Shown here in pieces: positions 1-7,976 of a DNA stretch of 64,000 nucleotides (position 1 is the first letter of the stretch; every line of letters begins with the position of its first letter). This stretch comes from Pseudomonas mandelii (GTDB lineage: Bacteria > Pseudomonadota > Gammaproteobacteria > Pseudomonadales > Pseudomonadaceae), in contig NZ_LT629796.1 in the NCBI RefSeq assembly GCF_900106065.1, positions 3,441,501 through 3,505,500 on the forward strand, read 5' to 3'. The notes under the pieces were generated by a model. That model saw only the letters and a list, made by a program, of their open reading frames with translations, had not been told where the DNA came from and did no database searches. Made by a program: the position numbers and the translations under genes.

Positions 1-18
1 CTTTTATTAGGCGTCTGG

Positions 19-252
19 TCAGGTGGTCAACAGATGTTGCACCCGTGCACGTGGCCGGCGCTGGCTGACACGGGCGCTCGGGGGCAGGGGATGGTGCAAC
101 CAGTTGAGGCGGATTTCTTCGATTTCGACCCAGCCATCGCCCATCGGCTGGAGGCTGCACTGCTTGAACGCCTGGCAATGGCCATTGCGGTCGAGCAGGG
201 CAAAACTGCGGTGCAAGGGGCGTGGCGCGAACAGCGAGATGAGATAACGCAT
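19..252 (-). CDS. Small hypothetical protein (77 aa)
   Basis: I do not recognise a family. The ATG at 252 is preceded by an AAGG Shine-Dalgarno-like stretch about 9 bases upstream, which is why I chose it over a longer upstream-extended frame. The protein is basic, begins MRYLISLFAPRPLHRSF, has a central acidic segment (GWVEIEEIRLNW) and an Arg-rich tail. There is no signal peptide or membrane segment. It is divergent from the lipoprotein gene that starts at 458. Function unknown; the main support for it being real is the ribosome binding site and compact reading frame. Confidence 0.5.
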   Translation of the reverse strand: MRYLISLFAPRPLHRSFALLDRNGHCQAFKQCSLQPMGDGWVEIEEIRLNWLHHPLPPSARVSQRRPRARVQHLLTT

Positions 253-457
253 GACAAAGTACCTTGTGGGTGACCTGCCGAGAAGGTTGCCAGCAAGCCG
301 TGACGTGAAAGTGTATGGGCGATGACAGATCTGTGACACGAGGGGGTTTCTGATGGGTTTGTAGGAAATTACTTCAATCATTGCAGCGCCCTAGTTCGCT
401 GCAGTGGCGCACGGCTATACTGCGGGCCTGTTTGTGCCTGATTCTGGAGAGAAGAGC

Positions 458-1042
458 ATGTTGCAACGCCTGTTGTTCGGTTTGATCACTGTGACCAGTT
501 TGACCCTCGTCGGCTGCGCCCACAGCCCGCAACAACTGAACCCTGAACCCAAGCTGACAGCTCAGCTGGCGCCGGTCGGCCGCGGTCAGCCGGTGGTGGT
601 GCGTGTGGTGGATGGTCGTCCGTCGCCAACCCTGGGCACCCGTGGTGGCTTGTACCCCGAGACCAGCGCGATCACCGTGCAGGGCGCGCAGATCCTGCCG
701 AAGTTGCAGGCACAGGCCGAGGCGGCCGTGCGGTTGCTGGGCTTCACCCCGACCTCGAATGCGCTGAATGCCCCGCAATTGACCGTTACCCTGGCCGAGT
801 TGAAGTATCAGTCGCCTAAAGAAGGCATGTACGTGACTGAAGCGACCATCGGCGCAACTTTCCGCTCGGATGTGCAGAACGCCAACCGTCGCTACAGCGG
901 CCGTTACGGCGCATCCCTGGACCAGCGTTTCGGTATGGCGCCGAATCAGGAAACCAACACCAAGCTGGTCAGCGACGTGTTGAGCGATGCGTTGACGCGT
1001 CTGTTCAAGGACCCGACGATTGGTCAGATTCTCGGCGAGTAA
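458..1042 (+). CDS. YajG-family lipoprotein
   Basis: Predicted outer-membrane-associated lipoprotein of 194 aa. The N-terminus is a type II signal peptide with lipobox LVGC, giving acylated Cys20. The mature part is a compact alpha/beta domain resembling the YajG (Lipoprotein_16) family; features seen are a VVVRVVDGRPSPTLGTRGG segment near residue 48 and an ending with a helical LSDALTRLFKDP. The start at 458 has a GGAGAG ribosome binding site; an earlier in-frame start at 404 would bury the signal peptide. It is a single gene closed by a strong terminator. Role unknown; in E. coli yajG sits near ampG, but that context is absent here. Confidence 0.8.
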   Translation: MLQRLLFGLITVTSLTLVGCAHSPQQLNPEPKLTAQLAPVGRGQPVVVRVVDGRPSPTLGTRGGLYPETSAITVQGAQILPKLQAQAEAAVRLLGFTPTSNALNAPQLTVTLAELKYQSPKEGMYVTEATIGATFRSDVQNANRRYSGRYGASLDQRFGMAPNQETNTKLVSDVLSDALTRLFKDPTIGQILGE

Positions 1043-1056
1043 CTTTCGCGAGATTC

Positions 1057-1093
1057 AAAAAAGCCCGGTGCCAGTAATGGCTCCGGGCTTTTT
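1057..1093 (+). terminator. Rho-independent terminator after the YajG-like gene
   Basis: Arms AAAAAGCCCGG-t-GCC and GGC-t-CCGGGCTTTTT face each other across a 6-base loop (AGTAAT), with an A-tract before and a T-tract after. It begins 15 bases past the stop at 1042 and could work in both directions. Confidence 0.85.
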
Positions 1094-1139
1094 CATGCCT
1101 GCTGATTACCGATCACCAGCAGGCGCGAGGCTGGTGGGG

Positions 1140-1421
1140 TCAGGCCGCTTGTGAATAGAAATCCAGCACGCTCACGCCGGTCAGCAAATCCGTTTCTGGC
1201 AAATCCGCATGCTGATGCCCGCCCAGTGCGCAATAAACCAGCCAATGGCGGTCCTGAACGTTAAAGGCGAGGCTTCCTACGAGGTTTTGTTGTTCGTCAC
1301 TCTGGGCGATGAGGTAGAGGCGGTCCTGGTTTTCGGCGTGCAGCATGACGGTATCCGTGTCGGTTTCGAGGGCCGCCAGACTGGCGTATTCAGATGACGG
1401 AGCCGTGACACAGGGCAGCAT
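1140..1421 (-). CDS. Small hypothetical protein (93 aa)
   Basis: Not recognised. The C-terminal 93 residues of a long minus-strand frame look protein-like: acidic, with beta-rich phrases such as MLHAENQDRLYLIAQ and NVQDRHWLVYCALGG. It has a Cys near the start and another at YCAL. No signal peptide or membrane segment. The ATG at 1421 has no clear Shine-Dalgarno sequence, so the true start is uncertain. It lies opposite and divergent to the small membrane protein starting at 1539, with 117 bases between them that would hold both promoters. Confidence 0.5.
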   Translation of the reverse strand: MLPCVTAPSSEYASLAALETDTDTVMLHAENQDRLYLIAQSDEQQNLVGSLAFNVQDRHWLVYCALGGHQHADLPETDLLTGVSVLDFYSQAA

Positions 1422-1538
1422 TTGGTCAGATGGTTCGTTATTTGTCGGAAAGGCAGGGCAGGGGGACAGGCTTTCGGTAGAATTCGCGCCGCGGTCGTCG
1501 GTTCGGCGTCTGCCACACCTGTTTTGCCGAGGTCCGTG

Positions 1539-1817
1539 ATGTCGTTGCATTTGATTTCGCTGTTCACCCACCATCCCGCCAAGTTGATCAACCTGCTGGC
1601 CTTGCTGTTGGCCTTCCCGGGTAGTTGGCTGCTGCATGCCACGCGTCGCCGTGAACAACGCGCCATGGCGAGCCTTGTCGCCCAACGCCAGAGCCGCCCG
1701 AACGAAGAGCCCACCCTGGATTGGGCGACATTGCGCATGAACCGGTTTTTCTACCGCTTCGGCTTCGCGTGCCTGGGGTTGGCGTTGCTGGTGTCTTGGA
1801 TCAGCACCTGGTTCTGA
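1539..1817 (+). CDS. Small two-pass membrane protein (92 aa)
   Basis: Not recognised by name. The sequence predicts two hydrophobic helices, roughly residues 14-31 (LINLLALLLAFPGSWLLH) and 72-90 (FGFACLGLALLVSWIST), joined by a charged loop rich in Arg and Gln. The ATG at 1539 follows a GAGG-like stretch. Probably an inner-membrane protein with a soluble hairpin loop. It lies between the divergent small gene at 1140-1421 and a REP doublet, and no neighbour suggests a role. Confidence 0.6.
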   Translation: MSLHLISLFTHHPAKLINLLALLLAFPGSWLLHATRRREQRAMASLVAQRQSRPNEEPTLDWATLRMNRFFYRFGFACLGLALLVSWISTWF

Positions 1818-1836
1818 ATCTTTGACGCAGAACCTT

Positions 1837-1968
1837 GTGGCGAGGGAGCTTGCTCCCGCTGGACTGCGAAGCGGCCCCACAACCAGCCATCCTTGTAGCG
1901 TCAGGCAAACCGCGAGCACCGATGTTTCGACTGCTGCTGAGTCGGGCGGGAGCAAGCTCCCTCGCCAC
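1837..1968. repeat. REP doublet, second family (GTGGCGAGGGAGC type)
   Basis: Two 23-base arms, at 1837-1859 and 1946-1968, are perfect reverse complements. Each arm is itself an imperfect palindrome around GAGCTTGCTC. About 86 bases separate them. The core sequence differs from the GTGGGAGCGAGCCTGCTCGCGA type found elsewhere in the window. Confidence 0.8.
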
Positions 1969-2003
1969 AGGTACAGAGCCTTGCCCACCTACCGCGTCGA
2001 GGC

Positions 2004-2033
2004 AAATAAAAACGGCGCCTCGAAGGCGCCGTT
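2004..2033 (-). terminator. Terminator of the acyltransferase gene
   Basis: AACGGCGCC and GGCGCCGTT arms surround a TCGAA loop; read on the minus strand the stem is followed by TTTTTATTT. It lies 16 bases after the stop of the minus-strand gene at 2049. Confidence 0.85.
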
Positions 2034-2048
2034 GTTGTATCCAGTCAA

Positions 2049-3215
2049 TTACAGCGGCAAACCAGCCTTGACCCGATACTGATTACGCACCGGCGTCGCA
2101 TATTGCAGCACCAGATACGGCCGATGTTCCTCAGGGCAGGCTTCCAGTCGGCGTTGCCATTCTTCCTGGGCCTTGGCCAGTTCGTCGGCCGCAAACACCT
2201 CGGCAGCTTTTGGCACCTGCAATTGCGGGTCAGCGTCTTTCCACTGCGCGTAAGCCAGGTAATGCACCGGGAATAACCGGTAGCCGCCGAGAATCTGCCG
2301 GTCTATTTCGATCGCCAATTGCTTGGTGTCGTCGAACAGTTCGGTGATCGGCGCGGCGAAGTTCACGTGCACCCGGCCCTTGTAGCCGGTGATGCCCTTG
2401 GCGATGCTGACGTCGTCCTCGCCCGGGACTTTGGTGTAGCTGCCGGTGGTGGCGCGGATGAACAACTCGCGGGCCTTGGCCTGGTCGCACGGGTCGTATT
2501 CGTAGCTGATCGACACCGGGCTGACGTTGAGCGAGCGGATGACTTCGCCGAACGGCTCGTCCTTGCGGCTCATGTGGAACATCTTCAAGATCGCCGACTC
2601 GGTGCGGTCATCACCGTCCTTGGCCCGGCCCTCGGCCTGGGCGATCCAGATGGAGGCGCAATCGTTGCGGATCGAGTGGTTGATGTAGGCGGACAGCAGC
2701 TGATACGCCGCCATCTTCTCGCGACGCCCGGTGATCGAACGGTGCACGATGAAGCTCTTGTTCAGGCGCATCAAATCGCTGACAAAGGGCTTTTGCAGCA
2801 AGTTGTCGCCGATCGCGATGCGCGGTGTCGGCAGGCCGGCGTGGTACACGGCGTAGTTGACGAAGGCCGGGTCCATCACGATGTCACGGTGGTTGGCGAT
2901 GAACAGGTAGGCGCTGCCGGACTTGAACTGCTCGACGCCGGTGTACGTCACACCGTCCGTGGCTCGTTCGATGGTGTGGTCGACATACATCTCGACTTTA
3001 TCCTGCAACGTCGCCACCGAGGTGACGCTGGCGAACTCACGGCGCAGCCGATGAGCTATAAGAGGTTTGAGCGCCCAGCCAAAGGCACCGGCAAAACGCG
3101 GGAAGCGGAAATGGATGAGGATATCTAGAAACGCCTTGTCGCCGAGCAGTCGGTCCAGCACCGCAGGGACTTCGCTGTCATTGTAAGGTCGGATGGCATC
3201 GAATTCGCCCATCAT
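2049..3215 (-). CDS. Glycerol-phosphate/lysophosphatidate-type acyltransferase
   Basis: Probable membrane-associated acyltransferase of 388 aa that transfers fatty acyl groups to a glycerol-phosphate or lysophospholipid. The block IANHRDIVMDP (His109, Asp111, Asp115) is the catalytic histidine motif, with spacing H-x5-D rather than the usual H-x4-D; AEGRAKDG around Glu195 is the second substrate-binding block. The length and C-terminal extension resemble the long GPAT-like group rather than PlsC (about 245 aa). Start: two adjacent ATGs at 3215 and 3212 follow AAGAGAG. Single gene with its own terminator. Exact acyl acceptor cannot be read from sequence. Confidence 0.75.
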   Translation of the reverse strand: MMGEFDAIRPYNDSEVPAVLDRLLGDKAFLDILIHFRFPRFAGAFGWALKPLIAHRLRREFASVTSVATLQDKVEMYVDHTIERATDGVTYTGVEQFKSGSAYLFIANHRDIVMDPAFVNYAVYHAGLPTPRIAIGDNLLQKPFVSDLMRLNKSFIVHRSITGRREKMAAYQLLSAYINHSIRNDCASIWIAQAEGRAKDGDDRTESAILKMFHMSRKDEPFGEVIRSLNVSPVSISYEYDPCDQAKARELFIRATTGSYTKVPGEDDVSIAKGITGYKGRVHVNFAAPITELFDDTKQLAIEIDRQILGGYRLFPVHYLAYAQWKDADPQLQVPKAAEVFAADELAKAQEEWQRRLEACPEEHRPYLVLQYATPVRNQYRVKAGLPL

Positions 3216-3354
3216 GCTCTCTTGTTAGAAACGGCTAGGGTAAGTAAAGGTTTTGATCGAAAACCAACGGGGCACGGTCTGAAAAGTTAGCCAGACAAAA
3301 ATAGCCCTGCAAATAGACCGGCGATTATACGCACAAGTCACTTGGGAGACCGCG

Positions 3355-3537
3355 ATGCTGGAACCTGCGTTGTACGAATGTCCGTATTGTGGTGAAGAGG
3401 TCGAGACGACGGTGGACCTGTCCGGTGGCGATCAGACCTATATCGAGGACTGTCAGGTGTGCTGTCGGCCGATAACGTTTGTGTTGCAGGTAGACGGAGA
3501 GGAATGGCATCTCGAAGTGTTCAGCGAAAACGAGTAA
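3355..3537 (+). CDS. CPXCG motif-containing cysteine-rich protein
   Basis: A 60-aa protein with two Cys pairs, CPYCG at residues 9-13 and CQVCC near 33-37, the layout of a small zinc-ribbon of the Cys_rich_CPXG family. Family function is unknown; a metal-binding or nucleic-acid-associated role is inferred only. A GGGAG ribosome binding site precedes the ATG. The next gene starts 9 bases after its stop codon, so the two are almost certainly co-transcribed. Confidence 0.8.
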   Translation: MLEPALYECPYCGEEVETTVDLSGGDQTYIEDCQVCCRPITFVLQVDGEEWHLEVFSENE

Positions 3538-3545
3538 GGGCGTCT

Positions 3546-3806
3546 ATGCAGCGAATCTACGAGCCGGAAAACCTGATGGAAGGTGAGTTGCTGCAAGGCA
3601 TGCTGGCCAGCGAGGGCATTGAGGCGCATCTGGTGGGCCGCGATTTGATCGGCGGGACCGGTGAACTGCCGATCTACGGCCTGCTGGGTTTGTCGGTGGA
3701 CAACGACCAGGCCGAATACGCCCGCGAGCTGATCACCGCGTACAATGCCGCGCTGCCACTGCCCGGTGATGAACCGGACAGCTTTCCCGGCACGCTGGTC
3801 TGTTAG
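3546..3806 (+). CDS. DUF2007 domain protein
   Basis: An 86-aa protein (MQRIYEPENLMEGELLQGML...) matching the DUF2007, putative signal-transducing, family: an N-terminal segment on acquiring two ligands (residues 1-35), a conserved GELPIYGLLGLSV centre and a helix with YARELI. The ATG at 3546 has AAGGG upstream at the end of the preceding gene, supporting this start over the longer frame beginning at 3459. Co-transcribed with the Cys-rich protein; the pairing suggests they act together, which is inference. Confidence 0.75.
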   Translation: MQRIYEPENLMEGELLQGMLASEGIEAHLVGRDLIGGTGELPIYGLLGLSVDNDQAEYARELITAYNAALPLPGDEPDSFPGTLVC

Positions 3807-3841
3807 GCTGGCGTTCGTTTTATTGAGAGTCGTGTTGCCCC

Positions 3842-4465
3842 ATGTGTGGACGTTATGCCCTGTTTCGCTGGAACCCCGCCTTCGCGGCCCTGCCTGGCTT
3901 CCCTGCCGATCAGCAGGCCCAGTGGAATATTTCCCCCAATGATTCGGTGCTGATGCTGCGTGCCGGCGCAGACGCTCAGCGTGAGTTGGCGCGGGCGCGT
4001 TGGGGGCTGACGCCGCCGTGGCTGACCGATCTTTCCCGCACCCCGGCCCATGCCCGGGCCGAAACCGTCGCTGAACAACCGATGTTTCGCCAGGCCTTGC
4101 GCGAACGCCGTTGCCTGCTGCCGGCCAACGGTTTCTACGAATGGCGTGGCACGACCCGCAAGCGCCCGTATTGGCTGACGCCGGGAGAAGGCTCGACCTT
4201 GTTTTTTGCGGCGATCTGGGAAGCGTATCCGGTGCAGGAGCAAGTGTGGCTGAGCACGGCGGTGATCACCCAGCCGGCCGCGAGTCAGCGTCGGCCGTTG
4301 ATTCTGGATGAGGCAGGGCAGGCGGCGTGGCTTGATCCAGAGACGCCGCTGCATGTATTGCAAGGGTTGCTGGCCAGTGAACCCGCGGCGTTGCGCGAGC
4401 GGGTATTGGCAAATCTGGTGAATGATCCGAAGCTGAATGGGCCGGAGTGTCTGACCCCTGGTTAA
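3842..4465 (+). CDS. SRAP/YedK-family protein with altered active site
   Basis: 207-aa protein of the SOS response-associated peptidase (HMCES/YedK) family, whose members covalently trap abasic sites in single-stranded DNA through Cys2. Visible here: MCGRY with Cys2, NISPN, RWGLTPPW, GFYEW with Glu100, and the C-terminal NLVNDPKLNGPECL. Compared with E. coli YedK, the Asn of the NAR motif (N75) is His70 (AHARAET), and the His of the HDRRP motif (H160) is replaced in PAASQRRPL. So Cys2 and the active-site Glu remain but two other active residues are changed. No SOS box was noticed upstream. The start is fixed by the requirement for Met-Cys. Confidence 0.8.
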   Translation: MCGRYALFRWNPAFAALPGFPADQQAQWNISPNDSVLMLRAGADAQRELARARWGLTPPWLTDLSRTPAHARAETVAEQPMFRQALRERRCLLPANGFYEWRGTTRKRPYWLTPGEGSTLFFAAIWEAYPVQEQVWLSTAVITQPAASQRRPLILDEAGQAAWLDPETPLHVLQGLLASEPAALRERVLANLVNDPKLNGPECLTPG

Positions 4466-4486
4466 AGGTTGCCTGTGCTGACGCCT

Positions 4487-4578
4487 TCGCGGGCAAGCCT
4501 CGCTCCCACAGTGGATCTCTAGTGTTCACAAATAATGTGTTCACAGAAATCCCCCTGTGGGAGCGAGCCTGCTCGCGA
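4487..4578. repeat. REP pair, outward orientation
   Basis: Left arm 4487-4510 (TCGCGGGCAAGCC..CCCACA) and right arm 4556-4578 (TGTGGGAGC..CTCGCGA) are imperfect reverse complements separated by about 45 bases. The GGGAGC ends face inward and the CGCGA ends outward. Lies between convergent genes. Confidence 0.75.
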
Positions 4579-4606
4579 TAAGGTCCGCAGGACCTTCCTG
4601 TAATCT

Positions 4607-6748
4607 TTAAACCTTGAACTGATTGATCAACCGCCGCTGCTGCTCAGCCAACTTGGTCAGATCCGCACTCGCCGCACTGGACTCATCCGCCCCGCCGGCC
4701 ACTTCATTGGCCACTTGCCCGATGTTGATCACGTTACGGTTGATGTCATCCGCCACCGCGCTCTGCTCTTCGGCCGCACTGGCAATCTGGGTGTTCATGT
4801 CATTGATCACCGACACCGCCTGAGTAATGGTCTCCAGGGCCTCGGCCGCTTTCGCCGCATGTTGCACGCTTTCGTCTGTGCGGTTCTGGCTGTCCTCCAT
4901 GACCCGCACTACATCGCGGGTGCCTTGTTGCAGTTGCTGGATCATGGTCTGGATTTCTTCAGTGGCTTTCTGAGTCTTCTGCGCCAGGTTGCGCACTTCA
5001 TCGGCCACCACCGCAAAACCGCGGCCCTGTTCGCCCGCGCGTGCCGCTTCAATGGCGGCATTCAAGGCCAGCAGATTGGTTTGTTCAGCGATCCCGCGAA
5101 TGGCGGTCAGGATCGCGTTGATGTTCTCGCTGTCCTTGGCCAGGGTTTGCACCACGCCCACAGCCTTGCCGATTTCAATTGCCAGGACGCCAATCGAATT
5201 CGACGTATCCCGGACAATTTGCATGCCCTGGGCCGCTGCCTGATCGGCATGGCTGGCGGCTTGCGCGGCCTGGGTGGCGTTGCGTGCCACGTCTTGGGCG
5301 GTGGCCGTCATTTCATGCACCGCCGTCGCCACTTGATCGATCTCGGCCATTTGCTTCTGCACACCGATGTTGGTGCGGATGGCAATGTCGGCGGTGTGTT
5401 CCGATGAATCGCTGACGCTCTGCACCGAGGTCACGACCTGGGTGATCATCGCCTGTAGCTTGGCGAGGAACGTGTTGAAGCCTTTGGCAATCGAGCCCAG
5501 TTCGTCGGCGCGGTCGCTGGTCAGGCGGCGCGTCAGGTCGCCTTCGCCTTTGGCGATATCGTCGAGCATCGCCACCATTTGCTTGAGCGGACGGGCGATG
5601 CCGTGGCCCACCAGCCAGATCACCAACAGACCGATACCGGCGATCAACAAACCGACCATGGCCATGCCGAAGGTGTCGGATTTGCGCTGAGCGTCCAGGT
5701 CGCCCTGGAGTTTTTGCAGGTCAGCCATCACGGCGTTCAGCGGCAATTGCAGCATCAAGGTCCAGCGCGCATCGGTCTGGCCGATGCCGAAGGGCAGGTA
5801 CAACTCGATCCGGCCCTGGGCCTTGTCGACGGTGTAAGTCACTTCGCCGCCCTTGAGGTGGGCCATGTTGGCGATCTGCTTGCTGTCGAGAATGTCGCTG
5901 ACCTTTTCGCCGAATTTGCTCGGGTCCTTGGTGTAGGCAACGATCCGGCCATTACCGCCGATCAGCGCCATTTCCCCTGCGCCGCTGTACAGTTTCTGAT
6001 TCGCCCCCAGCAACATTTCCTGGATGAAGTTCACCGACAGGTCGGCACCGACGATGCCCTGGAAGGCGCCGTTGAGCATGATCGGTTCAATAAAGGAGGC
6101 GAGCATGACGATCTTGTCCCCGACCTTGTAGGGCGCCGGATCGATCACGCAGGACTTCTTGGTTTCTTTCGAGCACAGGTAGTACTCGCTGGCACGCACG
6201 CCGGTGGACAGGGTTTTCTGGTCATCGACGTCCACCAGTTTGTCCAGGCCCAGGGTGCCGTCCTCGTTGCGAAACCACCACGGCAGGAAGCGCCCGTTGC
6301 TGGCGTCGATGCCGACCACCTTGGTGTCGACGTAGGCCGCATCGTTGTGATCGAGCGCGTCTTTTTCCCAACCTATATAGGTGCCGAGAATTTTCGGGTT
6401 CTTGGCCACGTTTTCCTTGATCAGGCTGATCAACTGCTCCCGGCTCAGACTCAATGTCGGCTGGCCATCGGCCCCCGGCGTACCGATCAGCGCGTTGACC
6501 CGCACCAGGCCGCCAGCGATCAGCAGCGGCGCTTCGAGTTCGCGCTGGATCTGGCTGACCTGGGTTTGCGCCAGAGAGGTCAGGCGCTGCTCGATGACTT
6601 GCTCGAATTGCGCCTGGGTCCGCTCCTGGACCATGTCTTGCGTCCGGGCGCCGGAAAACAGTGCGTACAGCACCAGCGCGGCGACTACGCTAAGGACGAT
6701 GGCGCCGGCGAGGGCGGCCACGGAAAACTGGATCGACTTGAATTTCAT
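4607..6748 (-). CDS. Methyl-accepting chemotaxis protein with double-CACHE sensor
   Basis: Chemoreceptor of 713 aa. Layout: TM1 about residues 10-32; periplasmic dCACHE_1 domain about 40-345; TM2 361-383; HAMP about 384-437; cytoplasmic signalling domain to the end, with the conserved tip around [18 protein letters not shown]. It should sense a small molecule in the periplasm and control CheA/CheW. Ligand-pocket segments include [22 protein letters not shown] and SEYYLCSKE; these fit the PctA/TlpQ-like receptor group, but the ligand cannot be assigned. No C-terminal CheR-tether pentapeptide is seen (ends NQFKV). The ATG at 6748 has GGAG 6 bases upstream; the frame is open to 6865 but that part has no membrane-protein character. 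Single gene. Confidence 0.9.
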   Translation of the reverse strand: MKFKSIQFSVAALAGAIVLSVVAALVLYALFSGARTQDMVQERTQAQFEQVIEQRLTSLAQTQVSQIQRELEAPLLIAGGLVRVNALIGTPGADGQPTLSLSREQLISLIKENVAKNPKILGTYIGWEKDALDHNDAAYVDTKVVGIDASNGRFLPWWFRNEDGTLGLDKLVDVDDQKTLSTGVRASEYYLCSKETKKSCVIDPAPYKVGDKIVMLASFIEPIMLNGAFQGIVGADLSVNFIQEMLLGANQKLYSGAGEMALIGGNGRIVAYTKDPSKFGEKVSDILDSKQIANMAHLKGGEVTYTVDKAQGRIELYLPFGIGQTDARWTLMLQLPLNAVMADLQKLQGDLDAQRKSDTFGMAMVGLLIAGIGLLVIWLVGHGIARPLKQMVAMLDDIAKGEGDLTRRLTSDRADELGSIAKGFNTFLAKLQAMITQVVTSVQSVSDSSEHTADIAIRTNIGVQKQMAEIDQVATAVHEMTATAQDVARNATQAAQAASHADQAAAQGMQIVRDTSNSIGVLAIEIGKAVGVVQTLAKDSENINAILTAIRGIAEQTNLLALNAAIEAARAGEQGRGFAVVADEVRNLAQKTQKATEEIQTMIQQLQQGTRDVVRVMEDSQNRTDESVQHAAKAAEALETITQAVSVINDMNTQIASAAEEQSAVADDINRNVINIGQVANEVAGGADESSAASADLTKLAEQQRRLINQFKV

Positions 6749-6958
6749 GGGTGCTCCGCACGCAAGAGGACGTCTGCGGTGGTGTATCGGCAGGGAGCTG
6801 GAGGGCCATGAGCGAGGCAGCGCGAAATGGCTGTTTTGGAGTGGTTGATGTCGTAAATGAATCATTGCCGGGCGTTGGCGACCGTGGCGAGCGCCGTTAT
6901 GTGAATTTTTTCCTACGGCAATGAGAGCTTTATCTGAAATGAGCGTCTACACGTCAGT

Positions 6959-6977
6959 TGTATCTGGTGCGGATACA
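6959..6977. promoter_or_regulatory. Inverted repeat upstream of the M48 protease gene
   Basis: TGTATC and GATACA form a perfect 6-base inverted repeat with a 7-base spacer, 45 bases before the start at 7022. The position and shape suit a repressor operator (TetR-type sites often look like this), but no regulator gene is adjacent and the binding protein is unknown. Confidence 0.35.
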
Positions 6978-7021
6978 GTTACCCGCCTAGGATACCCGGC
7001 ATGTTTTCAGGGAGTTTTTTG

Positions 7022-7840
7022 ATGAACAAGACATTGGTTGTGTGTGCGCTGAGCGCAGGTTTGTTGCTTGCCGGTTGTCAGTCGGTCAATACCACCAGCG
7101 GTGGGGCTGTTGGCGTAGAGCGTAAGCAGTACATGTTCAGCATGTTGTCCACCGACGAAGTCAACCAGATGTACGCGCAGTCTTATCAGAAGACTGTCGG
7201 AGAGGCGAGCACCAAGGGTGTGCTGGACAAGACCAGTAACGACGCCAAGCGCGTCCAGCTGATTGCCGATCGGCTGATTGCCCAGGCGCCGGTGTTTCGT
7301 CCAGATTCGGCCCAGTGGAAATGGGAAGTCAACCTGATCAAGAGCGACGAGCTCAATGCCAACTGCGGGCCTGGCGGCAAGATCTTTTTCTACACGGGGC
7401 TGATCGACAAACTGCAACTCACCGACGATGAAATCGCCGCGATCATGGGCCATGAAATCGCCCATGCCCTGCGCGAGCATGGTCGTGAAGCGATGTCCAA
7501 GGCATACGGCGTCGAAATGGCCAAGCAAGGCGCAGGTGCGTTGCTCGGTCTGGGTCAGGACAGCCTGGCCCTGGCGGACACCGTGGCGAAATACGGCATG
7601 ACCTTGCCCAACAGCCGTGGCAATGAAAACGAGGCGGACCTGATCGGCCTCGAGCTGGCGGCCCGCGCCGGTTACAACCCGAATGCGGCGATCACGTTGT
7701 GGAACAAAATGAGCAAAGCCTCGGAAGGCGCCCCACCTGAGTTCTTGAGTACGCACCCGGCTTCGTCCAGCCGGATTGCTTCGTTGCAGGCGGCGATTCC
7801 GAAGGTGATGCCGTTGTACGAGAAAGCGCCGAAATCCTGA
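7022..7840 (+). CDS. M48-family metalloprotease lipoprotein (LoiP/YcaL-like)
   Basis: 272-aa zinc endopeptidase anchored as a lipoprotein. The signal peptide ends in LAGC (Cys19). The catalytic motif HEIAH is at residues 144-148 and the third zinc ligand is Glu204 in NENEADLIG. The family (E. coli LoiP, YcaL, BepA relatives) trims or degrades envelope proteins; this one lacks the TPR region of BepA. The start with GGGAG upstream gives the signal peptide directly at the N-terminus. An inverted repeat at 6959-6977 may control it. Single gene between the chemoreceptor and a REP pair. Confidence 0.88.
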   Translation: MNKTLVVCALSAGLLLAGCQSVNTTSGGAVGVERKQYMFSMLSTDEVNQMYAQSYQKTVGEASTKGVLDKTSNDAKRVQLIADRLIAQAPVFRPDSAQWKWEVNLIKSDELNANCGPGGKIFFYTGLIDKLQLTDDEIAAIMGHEIAHALREHGREAMSKAYGVEMAKQGAGALLGLGQDSLALADTVAKYGMTLPNSRGNENEADLIGLELAARAGYNPNAAITLWNKMSKASEGAPPEFLSTHPASSSRIASLQAAIPKVMPLYEKAPKS

Positions 7841-7868
7841 TGGTCAGGCGGTGATGCCGTTGACGCCT

Positions 7869-7944
7869 TCGCGGGCTAGCCTCGCTCCTACAGGTTTTCG
7901 GTCGATTACGACACAGAATCTGTAGGCGCGAGACTTGCCCGCGA
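7869..7944. repeat. Degenerate REP pair, outward orientation
   Basis: TCGCGGGCTAGCCTCGCTCCTACAGG-like left arm and its imperfect reverse complement ending CTTGCCCGCGA. Both arms carry GTAGG in place of GTGGG. It sits between convergent genes. Confidence 0.65.
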
Positions 7945-7976
7945 GGAACGATAACGCGGTCTATCAACCTACGGCG

